Positions 25,514-35,566 of a DNA stretch of 64,000 nucleotides are shown here, in pieces. The stretch's first letter is position 1; the number at the start of each line of letters is the position of its first letter. A program made the position numbers and the translations under genes. Below the pieces are notes generated by a model. The model saw only the letters and a program-made list of their open reading frames with translations. It was not told the DNA's origin and did not search any database. Source of the stretch: Brachionus plicatilis (Eukaryota; Rotifera; Eurotatoria; Ploima; Brachionidae); assembly GCA_010279815.1 (NCBI GenBank), contig QEOQ01000345.1:1271346-1335345 (forward strand), read 5' to 3'.

Positions 25514-28276
25514 ATGACTGATCCTCTGAGTAACTTCGAAGAAATTGATTGTAAACATCACTTTTCATCAGACGATTTATCAAGTGATCAAAACAAAAGG
25601 TTGTGTTTCGATCCTCCACTTTACATTCAACGCTATAATTATGTATCGGGTCTTTTGTTTGACTTCAAATGCAAATCAGTAATGGACATTGGATGTGCTG
25701 AATGTAAACTAATTCACTTATTGAAGCAAACAAATCAAAATTTAAATTTAATAATTGGCTTGGACTTAGATGAGAGTGTTTTGGAAAAAAATAAATCAAA
25801 ATTTTCGGACAATCTAGTAGATATGTTCCATTGCCGCGAAAATCCTCTAGATATGTACTTAGTCAAGGTAGACATATCCAAGCCGGACAAATACTTTTTG
25901 GATAAATTTTGTTCCAAAAGTTGTGGACTTGATTTTGTTAGCATGGTTGAAATAATTGAACACATGTATCCCGAAACACTTCAAGATGCAATCGAAACGG
26001 TATTTATGCAGCTTCGACCGAAATATGTTTTAATTTCGACTCCAAATAGTGAATTTAATGTGGTTTTTGGAGAAAACAGCAATCCTTATGACGAAAGAAA
26101 AATTGACCAGAAATTTCGTCACTGGGATCACAAATTTGAATGGACTAGAGATGAATTTCGGAAATGGTGTAAAGAAAAAATTCTCGATGTTTACCAAGAT
26201 TATAAACTGTACAATAATTCTTTTCATGGACTAGGTAAGTGAATTTCTTTATTATTTAAAAATTTTACTTTAAATGATTAACTTGACTGAAAATTTTACT
26301 GTGTTCATTCTTTTTTAAGCCATAAGCAGATTTAATCATATCTAATGAGAAAGAGATAATAAAAAACTATAAAATTAAAAGTATGGATGTATATGAATTA
26401 TTATTAGTATTTCTAACTTTAACATATAAAGTATTATATATATATTTGAAAAGGAAATAATTGTTATTATTAAAATTTGGGTTTGATTATTATTTTTAAT
26501 AAATTAGAGTCTCATTAGATGATAACAACAGACTTATTTCTTATAAAAGATACACTTTTTTAGTTTATTTTAATGTGAGGAAGCTTCTATTTTAGCTATT
26601 TTATTTCACCCATAATACTTTGAAAACAAATTTTCTATTTTAAAAGCTAGTGTGAATCTTTAAATTATACTTTGATTCTACAAAAAGTCCAGAATTGGTA
26701 GGATTAGATTTTTTTCTGAATTTTATGTAATTTTCAGTTAGATTAACATTTAATTTAAATCTAATTCATTATTTAAAAATATATGAATTAAAAAAATACA
26801 AGTTAAACGGTTTTATTTTTTTTTATTTAAAAAGGACAGAATAAAAAATTTAAAAAATTTTCTTTTAAAGACAGAATTTGATGAATATCTCAATAAGATA
26901 CTAACAACAAAATAAATTTCTAAAAAATTGGTTAGAAAAAATTTAAATCTAAAAAAACTTGTTATGAATATGCTACTTTTTTTCTCAATACTCGTATTTA
27001 GTCTAAAAAGAAAATCAAACTTTTCATAGAGTCTAACAAAAAAACTTAAGTCTAAAAATTAATAACATAAAATTGCTCTCTATTTTGAACTAGAAAGATT
27101 TTAATTGCTTAGTAATTTCAATTATTTTAAAAAAGTTTTATTAAAATAAAATAGTAATTATATTTTTATTAAGGGGAACCACCACGAGAATTTGAAAAAG
27201 TTGGTCACTGTACTCAGATGGCTCTATTTTACAATCAAGAATTGATTGATTGTCCCAGCAATTCCATTTTAAATCAATTTCAAGCTTATCTAAAAGAGAA
27301 AAAAAGCATTTATTTAAAAAATAGGTACCGAAATCCACAAGAAGAACCAATTCGGCAAAATTTATACTTCAATCCAGAAAATTCCAAACAAAATGGTGCA
27401 GATAGTGCTAAAGTAATTCACAGCTTTAGCTATCCATTTGAATTGCGCGAGTTCGATAGTGATGAGGAAAGAAATCGAGTCATTATTGACGAAATAAATT
27501 ATCTTGTTTCATTTCTCACTCAAACATCAAATTACCAGAGACACAGTGCACCTAAGCATAGTGACCCTAACGATTTGGCTAGCCATTTGACTGAGGAAGA
27601 AAAAGAAAAAATTGACAATGATATTGATATTTATGACGATTCCATAAAATTAGCCAAGTTGGATACTTTACTTAATTTTAGTTCGATTAAAAAATTCGCT
27701 GTGCCCGGCGACGAAATTGTAGATTTAATGAAAAAAGTGGGCTTTAAATTTACCAAAAAAGACAAATTTGTTATTCATGTGGTTCAAACGGAGTCAGAAT
27801 CCGAAGATTTTTCAGAGCATGAAGATGCCAATGATGAGTTAAATTCGATCGAGAGCAGGAGACGAGAGACAGATTTTTTTGCTGGTAAAGCTGATGAACA
27901 GTTTGATATTGATAATAGTTTAACAGAAGATAAAAATTTGACCAAGTCAAATGATGCTTTTAGTTTTGGAGAAGAAAATTGGGACCAATATTTACCACAA
28001 GTTTCCGAAATGCATAATTTAAAGTACAAAGAGAGTCTAAGCGAACAATTTCAAGATGCAGAAGATACAAATTGTTCTTATTCAGAAGAATACATTCAAA
28101 AGTGTCTAAATTTTGAGTTCAAATCTCGCCGGAACCGTCTCCGATTAACCGACTTCGCTAGTTGTAATTACAACGCCGATAAGCAAAAAAAATATGCCTA
28201 CAATCTGCGTGCAATCAGAAAAAGAAACCGAAGGATTGAAGAGACTCCGTCCATAGGCCAATTTAGTTTAGATTGA
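25514..28276 (+). CDS. HENMT1: HEN1-type small-RNA 2'-O-methyltransferase with long acidic tail
   Basis: Two exons, 25514-26234 and 27174-28276, separated by a 939-base intron (607 codons). The catalytic domain has FDPPLYIQRY, the SAM-binding motif VMDIGCAECKLIHLL, acidic GLDLDES, and the metal site EIIEH with a later His (HWDHKFEWTRDEFRKW). The exon junction restores GLGEPPREFEKVGHCTQMA, typical of HEN1. The enzyme methylates the 3' end of piRNAs in animals and so protects them. After the methyltransferase domain comes a region of about 330 residues rich in Asp, Glu and Ser, ending in a basic stretch (RRNRLRL, KRNRRIEETP). This makes the protein much longer than the ~390-residue human enzyme. 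ATG chosen at 25514 because the upstream frame has no conserved sequence. Confidence 0.92.
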
Positions 28277-29690
28277 GTGGACTTGGAGTATTTTTCTAAT
28301 TTAAATTCTTAAGATCGGGACTGTCTTTTCTTTTTTTAATGATCTTGTCAACTCATTTAATTATTTAATTTTTTTTTCAATTAAAACCAGAACCGGGTAC
28401 ATTTTTGGTGCATTTGTTTTGTGTGACCATGATTTTGTTTTGGAATTAGACTTTTTTTAGTAATATTTAAACCCATGCAATGGAAGTTTAACTTTATTTG
28501 ATTTGATCAAATTTAACTCCTAAATGTTAACTTTTATATTCTTTTTTGTTAATATAATTTTTTTGCTCACAAAAAGTTATCATAATAAATTTCTTTACTT
28601 ATTTATTCTATTTGATTCATAAAAAACACTTGCAAGAATTTTAAACAATTCAAAGAATACTATAAATGAATAAATTCTTTTTACCATCAGGTACCACCTG
28701 AAATTAACAATCTCAGTACCATAAAATAAAAAAATGTCATTGATAACACTTTAACTTTAGACATTGTGGATTTTGAAGCAAAAAATTAAAATTTTACAAT
28801 TGAAACAACTTTTTTTAGGTCTAATATTCGTTCTGCAAAATGTATCAGTTGATTTGAACTTAGGATAGATAATGAGATTTTAAAATAGAATTATTTAAAG
28901 TGTTTTTATGCGTACATTATTAAAGAAAATTACTTTTTAAATATAAAAAAAGTTATTTTTATTATTTTGTATTAAATTGACGTAATTTAGACCTAAGTAT
29001 TTTTAATATCAAAGACCTAAAGAATAATATCAAATCAAAACTGTAAATTGTTATATTTTTCAAGATAAAAGGAAAAAATACATGCTTTTAAAAAAATTAT
29101 CTATCAAGCACCTATTTGACTAACATTATTGTTTATAGAAATTAATGATCAATTATTCTTTAATTAATTGTTTAACAGATTTTTTTTCAAATTTCCAATA
29201 TTTTAGGATGTAACATTTCACTGATTATGAGCCTTACTATTACTTTTACATGATGTAGGGCATAATAATAGAATTAGATTTTTTTAACAATAATTATAAA
29301 AAAATCTAAATTAAAAACTTACTAACTAAAAGCACAGGTACTGAATTCATATTTTCTTAGGCATCGTTTTCAATGATACGGTAACTCTAGTATTCATTAT
29401 TTTAAAGTCGAGTTGCTGTACTTTTGTAACTTTAAAACATTTTATTTTTTTCTAATCTTTTAAAAATATTTTTATAAAAAGCAAAAATAAACCAAATCAA
29501 ATTTTTTAAATTCAAATTATTTTTCAAATAAAAAATTTTTATTTTACAAATTAACATAGAAAATAAAAATTTAATAGCGCTATAAAATTTAAGTGTCATT
29601 TTCATGCTAAAAACATTTATCATAAAAGTAAAAAAGGTTATTTAAATTATATTTATTGATTGTTTTAATTAAAATTTTATTGTTAAATCT
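28277..29690. other. Intergenic between convergent HENMT1 and ACOX-B
   Basis: AT-rich spacer. A 63-codon minus-strand frame at 29432-29623 is Lys/Phe/Ile-rich and probably chance. A short palindrome-like AGGTACCACCT sits near 28690. No gene supported. Confidence 0.5.
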
Positions 29691-32520
29691 TTATAATTGA
29701 GCTCTTAATTTATTTTTATCAAAATACGGTTTTAAAACTCTGTGATAGCTTTCATGGACATTGTTAGAGTTTAATTTCGAATTTTTGGCGAATTCAAACA
29801 ATTTCTGGTAAGCATTTCCATCATAAGCACCAAGAACACTGCACAAATTCGAATCCAAGTAATTAAAAGAATCCACTAGGACAACTGAATCTTTGCGGAC
29901 TTTTTTCAACAAAGATAACAAGCTTTCTGAAAACTCTTTCATTCCATCTGCATCTAATATATTGAGCTAAAACATAAAAACTAATATAAACTCAATCAAG
30001 AATTCTTAAATCCATACTCTAATAGTGTTAGCGGCGTAATCCTCTGTAATTTCGTAGAGAATAAACAATTTCAAAAGCTGTGATAGCACTAATCGGTTAT
30101 TTTCGTTCTGATTCAGGCTTATGCTTGCAAAACTACAACTTACAACATAAATGCTAATATAAAGCTTTTTAAAAAAAATTAATTATACATATTAATGACT
30201 AATTAAAAATTCACTTTAGCAATATTAACGAGTTGAACAGTACATTCATTCCATGCTTGATATTCGCTAAAACTTTTTTCTTTGATTAAGAAGAACATTT
30301 TCCCGCTAATTTCTGTCATAAATCTTGAAAAAAATATACAAGATTTTTTGATAAAATTTATTTTTTTAAATTTTACTCATCATAAAGCCTATGATAGATA
30401 TCAAAATAAATTTTAAATTGCTTAAATAGATCAGATTCGACAAGGTTGTTCCAATTTTCTGGTTGATAATGAGGCGAAATTCCTTTCTGAGCGCATTTAA
30501 GCAAATAGCGTGCAGTTTGGAGCAATAAAACCACATTGTCTCCTTCATAGGTGCATCCAGCATCAGCTTCTTGAATGATCGGAATCAATCCTGAGGCTGC
30601 TGAGTATCCATGACCTCCACAGCAAAGTCTATTTATTTGAGCAAATCTAAGGCATGTGCTGAATGTTTGAGCTTTTAGACCTGCTGAAATGGCATGTAAC
30701 TAAAAGAAATTTAGAAAAGTCTGCCAAACTGTTCAAATGTTTTTGTGAAATTCAGTAGAAAATTACAGAACAAACTGATAAAAATTTAATATTTTTTTTT
30801 CTATAAGTTCAAAAAATATAAGCTCAACAATTTGTTCAGAATTTTGTCCGGTTTCTAATTCTGCAAAAATAAAATGGAATCAGGGGGTAAACCAAGGACA
30901 AGATACAAAAATAATGAAAAATTCCAAAAATTTTCGTCTAGGGTCAATTTTAATGGTCAAAACTTATTATTTTTTAAATAAATGAATAAACCATTTTTTA
31001 GCTTAGAAAAAGAGCTTTTAGAATCTATATAACAATAATTAAATATGTTTACAAAATCATTAGATTTTTAGAACTAAAATTTTTTTATAATTGTATTAAT
31101 TTTGGTGCTAATATTTGAAAGGGAGTAGCTAAAAAAATTTTTTTTTTAACCCCCTTAAAAAATGTCTTTCTTTAATTTCCATGCAAAATAAGAATTTGTG
31201 GTCTATAAAGTCAAATTCAAACAGTGCTGTATTTTTAACTTGGACTAACGTTGATTTCACAAAACTTCAAATTTTAAAATTTACCCGTGACAAATCAGCT
31301 GGTTTAATAAGTGCAAAATTATTTGTTTCACTTCTAGTGTTAGTTATTTGTTTAATCAAATAATTAGCTGCAAATATATAGGAATAAGTTGATGATAAAC
31401 TGTGGAATATTCTAAACTGTTGAGTTTGATAATCCATTATTTGAGGCTCTATTCTTTAAAAAAAATGTAATTCTTTTCTCAATAATGACTGATTTAGTAC
31501 CCTTCTAGGTTAGATGTTTGACGTCTTACGGCGCTATATCTTACCGCAATTGTGGTGGAAAGAGATAGTAAGATACTTCCAAATGAGCAAAGGCCACCTC
31601 GAAGAAGTAACATACAAGCATACATAATTAACTCACTTCCAGTTTTTTCAAATCTACCATCCGCATGAACAACAGCATTCTTCATTAACATATTAAATAA
31701 AGGAATTCGAATATTGCTGAATTTAATATAGCCATTGTCGTGAGACTCGAATCCCCCTTTTTTTCCTATATCCCCAGTCTCGATACCGGGAATATTTCTA
31801 TGATTTTTGAAATCTCTTAATTGTACTATGAAAGCTTGAATTCCTAAATCTTTGTCATCAATAATAAGTTTGGCCATTACGATTCCAAAATTGGCGGTTA
31901 TTCCTCCAGTACCAGGCCAAAATTTTATAGATGTAAGAGTCGGACTGTTAATAATAAATTCTTTGGAAACCTTATCATAAGTTGCGGTAGTTTCCAGGCC
32001 TCGTACATATGTTCCATGACCAATTTCTGTTTGAATGTATGTGCCGATAACGAAATTTGAATTCATAACTGAATTCCAGTATTTAACTTGATCATTTGTT
32101 CCCCATAGCTCAATTGAAACTTTAAAAGCTGCTGTATGGAGAGTGAAAAGTATTTTTTCCGGTCCTAGTACGCCACCAATGACACCTAGTTTCATCACAT
32201 CAGTTGAATCACTGCTAATTTTGTTCTCCTTCAGGAAATCATATATCTCTAATGATTTTTTGAAAATCATTTCGTATTTTTCATCACGGTCTAAGTTATA
32301 AAAATTTTCCTCATATATTGGACGAATTTTGGCAACCATTCGATCTCCTATGACAGAAATTTTGATGAGCAAAAATAAAAAAATTTCTATAAATTTTACT
32401 CAAGTTCATCATTTCATGGAAGCGACTTTCGGAGCCGTACTGGATATGGCCAAGGAAATTTTTCATTTCTTCCACATTAACAGTGGAATTTTTTCGCTCA
32501 TTAATTAAATCTGAATTCAT
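29691..32520 (-). CDS. ACOX: Acyl-CoA oxidase, copy B (intron-poor, AQL C-terminus)
   Basis: Seven exons: 32520-32400, 32347-31501, 31453-31285, 30699-30377, 30323-30215, 30164-30018 and 29966-29691 (663 codons). It aligns with copies A and C throughout, and several exons have exactly the same length (121, 169, 323 and 109 bases as in A). Conserved parts are YIQTEIGHGTYVRGLETTAT, SIKFWPGTGG, IAVRYSAVRRQT, LCCGGHGY and CTYEGDN. Three introns present in A and C are missing: two within the 847-base second exon and one in the last exon. The protein ends LRAQL instead of the LRSKL of copy C, so its PTS1 is weakened or lost and its peroxisomal import is uncertain. No frame disruption or active-site loss is seen, so it still looks functional. 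Confidence 0.92.
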
Positions 32521-32830
32521 TTTTTCTCAAAAAAAAACCTAAATTCAAAATTCAATATTGCGTATATATTTAAAATTAAATAGCAAAAGATTAATTAAAT
32601 TATTAAAAAAAAACTTTAAAATGATCCATATTATATTTTTTTAAAGGTTCTTATTGCCTTAAATATCTTCAATTAGAATTACATATTTTATTTTAAAAAT
32701 TTAAATTATGAATTCTAAATTATCAATTGTTGATTTGCAAAATTTTGACTTAATATACATCGGTGAAAAATCATTATAAAATTTACCTCAGTTTTATTTT
32801 ATTTATTTGAAGTTAAATAAAAGACATACA

Positions 32831-34413
32831 TTAGCTCTTAGCGATCTTGGCGAATTGATAAAAAGCTCTCTCTTTGATTGATCTTTGTAATTTCTTCATT
32901 AGCCTATGTTTCTCTCCGCTTATGCTTCCACTGTTAATAATGGCGTGTGCTTATTCATTTAATAAAATAATTGATTTTGCACCAATTTAACTAGAAGAAT
33001 ATAAAAATACCTTACTTTTTATAAAATTTCTTAATAATTTTAAAAATCAAGTTTGATGCTATTTTTTTCAATATTTAATAAAATTAATACTTCAGTTATC
33101 TCACACTTTTATCCCTACATATTTTTGTCCCCAATAGACTTGTATCACCAAAATAGTTAAGAACCGATCGCTTTGTATTCAAACCAATGTAAATTTAGGT
33201 TACTTATGTCACCAATTATTATTATTATTATTTATTGACAAAAAAACTTGTATAGACCTCATAGGTCAAAAAGTTATAAAAAAAAAAAAAATAATTTCAA
33301 AATTAAATAAAATAAATATAAAAGTAATTAAATTTGACACCAATACATATCCCCAAATTCACTTATTTCACTTATTGTATAGAGAACAATTAAATATTAA
33401 GCCATGAAAATAGCGTGCTCTTTTATCCCCACTATTTAAAAATTGAAAGAAAAAATAAAAAATTAAATAACATGGCTAATAAAGAAAAGAAAAAGAGTCA
33501 AAATATTACAATCGAAACAAAGGTTGAGGTCATTAAAGCAAAAGACAAAACAAACAAAAGTGATTATGAACTGGCTGGCATTTTTAAAATCGATCGAAAT
33601 ATTAATATTTTGTTAGTTGTAATTGTAAATAAAAAATTTAATATAAACAGTTTTGTCACCTTTTAGTTTTATCCCCACTTGATACCAGAGACATTTGGGG
33701 TGATATAAGTGAGATTTTACTGTAATTCAAAAAATGTCCTTCTTTTTTGTACCACCAACACAGCTTTGCCTGGCTCTAAAATTGGTCAAAATCGACAAAA
33801 CCGTAAATGTCAATCAGCTAATTTTTTAGTTTTTTAAAGTTTAATTGGCAATTTGGAGTTGGTGATTTATTTTTGATGCTCAAAATGATAGAATCAAACT
33901 AGAACTACTAAATAAGTTGTTATTTCTTAATAGAAATATACTATAATTAATTCAAGATATCAAAAAGATAAACTCTGCAATATCAAAATGCAAATGGCTA
34001 TTTGAAATGATGCTATTTTAAGTGGATAATTTTTTGCAAACTTTCGCAAATTTTACCTTTAGATTTAACAAAATATATTAAAACCGGGAATTTACCTCTG
34101 CAATGATTCTTTTAAAAAATTAAAACTTATTTAATAGTTTTAGTTTGTTCGACCATTTGAAGCATCAGAAATTGATCATATACTTCAACTTGCCTGTTTG
34201 ATTTATAATTTTAATACGATTTAAATAAGAATAATATTAGTTATGCAAAATTAGGTAAATTTAATTAAAAAATAATAAATCGGCTATGATAATGCTTCTT
34301 GCCATTCATTGTTATATTAATGTCATAGAGCTAGTGGTCAATGACCAATATTTTAGATTTTGTCACTAAAATTAATATTAACCATGTATTTGGCCATTCC
34401 GGAGGCTGTCCAT
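32831..34413 (-). CDS. Candidate two-exon microprotein gene
   Basis: A minus-strand block at 32949-32831 with acceptor GAATAAG reads SGSISGEKHRLMKKLQRS, then IKERAFYQFAKIAKS and a stop. It is richer in GC than its surroundings and looks coding. Exon 34413-34383 starts at an ATG in good context (AAAATGG), reads MDSLRNGQIH and ends at a GT donor in phase 1, which fits the phase of the other block. Joined they give 49 codons. The intron would be 1.4 kb and hold the pogo remnant and repeat R1. The pairing is a guess: the open frame above 34413 also looks partly coding, so earlier exons may exist. Not recognised; the basic C-terminus might suit a ribosomal or mitochondrial small protein. Confidence 0.25.
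33093..33722 (+). mobile_element. Degraded pogo/Tigger-like DNA transposon
   Basis: The ends match as inverted repeats: CAGTTATCTCACACTTTTATC at the left, and CAGTAAAATCTCACTTATATC read inward from the right, next to a TA. The plus-strand frame at 33415-33666 contains NITIETKVEVIKAKDKTNKS and ELAGIFKIDR, which resemble the N-terminal helix-turn-helix of pogo/CENP-B-type transposases. The rest of the transposase is gone, so the element is dead. An unrelated retrotransposon tail is inserted in it. Confidence 0.6.
33217..33290 (-). mobile_element. 3' tail of a non-LTR retrotransposon
   Basis: On the minus strand this reads GACCTATGAGGTC, TACAAGTTTTTTTGTCAATAA and then (ATA)n. A hairpin followed by TGTCAATAAATAATAATA is a common 3' end of LINE-type elements. 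Only the tail is present. Confidence 0.5.
34078..34260. repeat. Dispersed repeat R1, longest copy
   Basis: The first ~115 bases (AAACCGGGAATTTACCTCTG ... CTTCAACTTGCC) recur at 49880-49998 and the last ~65 bases recur at 2255-2330. The three copies overlap so that this one spans both parts. Confidence 0.5.
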
Positions 34414-34797
34414 TTTAACTTCTTTCAGGACTTGTTCGTTTGATTTTTTAATTTTTAAAAATAAATCAAAAATGATCATAAAAATTAGACTATTGATAGG
34501 TGAAAATAATTGAATGCATGAAATCATCGTTTCAAAGAAAATGAGAATATGAGCGTTCTTCCATTCGGAGGTATTAGTTGACAATCATATCAATTTAATT
34601 TATTTGATAATTTGAAATGACAAATGTATTTTGAAGCACTTAAAATATTCTATTACAAATAATTAAACTCAAAAATAATTTATTTTTTGATAACTGCCGC
34701 TGATAGGAAATCAAATTTTAAAAAAGGTTAACAATTTTTAAAGATATTTATTAGTAAAAAGTAGGAGCCATAAAAATCTTTATTAAATAGGAAAAAA

Positions 34798-35277
34798 TTA
34801 ACTGATACTGAATTTATTTATTCTTGTTAAAAGTGTTTGAGAGACGTAATTTTTTTCAGGACCGTTGACTTTATAAACAATCTGAAATTTATTCCTGCTT
34901 AAAATTTCATATTTTACATTGTAAATATCTAGGCTACAATGGTGAATGGCAGTAGCTAACAAAAGATCATTATCAATATGTTTAAAATCAAGAAAATGAA
35001 ACAATCGGTCTTGCTTATTATTTTCAAAGAAATATACGGCAAGTTTTTCATTTTCAAGCATATACAAATATTCTTTATAAGTGTCTAATTTATTTCCATC
35101 ATTTAATTCAAAAACACCATCTTCTCTGTACAAAAGCTTTTTGGTAAATGGCTGATTCCAACCAAATTTTTCAAATCTGGCTTTTCCTTTCATCACACCA
35201 TGTCCCACAATTGTTCTCTTTAATAACCATGTTCCTTGAAACAAGGAAAATACATATTTAGCTGACGTAATTACCAT
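34798..35277 (-). CDS. DUF6314 family protein (intronless)
   Basis: A single 159-codon exon. Its pattern matches DUF6314: GTWLLKRTI near the start, GKARFEKFG, LLYREDGVFEL, YLYMLENEKLAVYFFE, RLFHFLDF, HHCSLDIYNVKYEI and YKVNGPEKNYVSQT near the end. The family folds as a small lipocalin-like barrel of unknown role and is common in bacteria. There is no signal peptide or membrane segment. It lies between ACOX-C and ACOX-B on their strand, 289 bases after the ACOX-C stop, so it could share regulation, but nothing in the sequence proves this. The lack of introns in an intron-dense region makes retroposition or old horizontal gain possible. The family call rests on motif memory. Confidence 0.75.
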   Translation of the reverse strand: MVITSAKYVFSLFQGTWLLKRTIVGHGVMKGKARFEKFGWNQPFTKKLLYREDGVFELNDGNKLDTYKEYLYMLENEKLAVYFFENNKQDRLFHFLDFKHIDNDLLLATAIHHCSLDIYNVKYEILSRNKFQIVYKVNGPEKNYVSQTLLTRINKFSIS

Positions 35278-35566
35278 TTTTAAAATAATAATCTTTTAAT
35301 TTAGTGGAAAAAGATTAAATTAAATATTCATCAAATGTAAAGTACAAGTTTCTAATATACGGAGTGTAAATATGTTCCCTAAATCCAAAAAAAAATGAAA
35401 TTTAACTTCATTTTTGCCTTAATCTAATGAAAATAATTTAAATAAAATTTATTTGAATAAGAAAAACTAAAATTTTATTTAAAAAAAAAAACTAACACAC
35501 GGGTTTAAAACGTTCAATGTTAATTTTTATATATCATGATAGATATAATTTCATGATTAAAAAATT

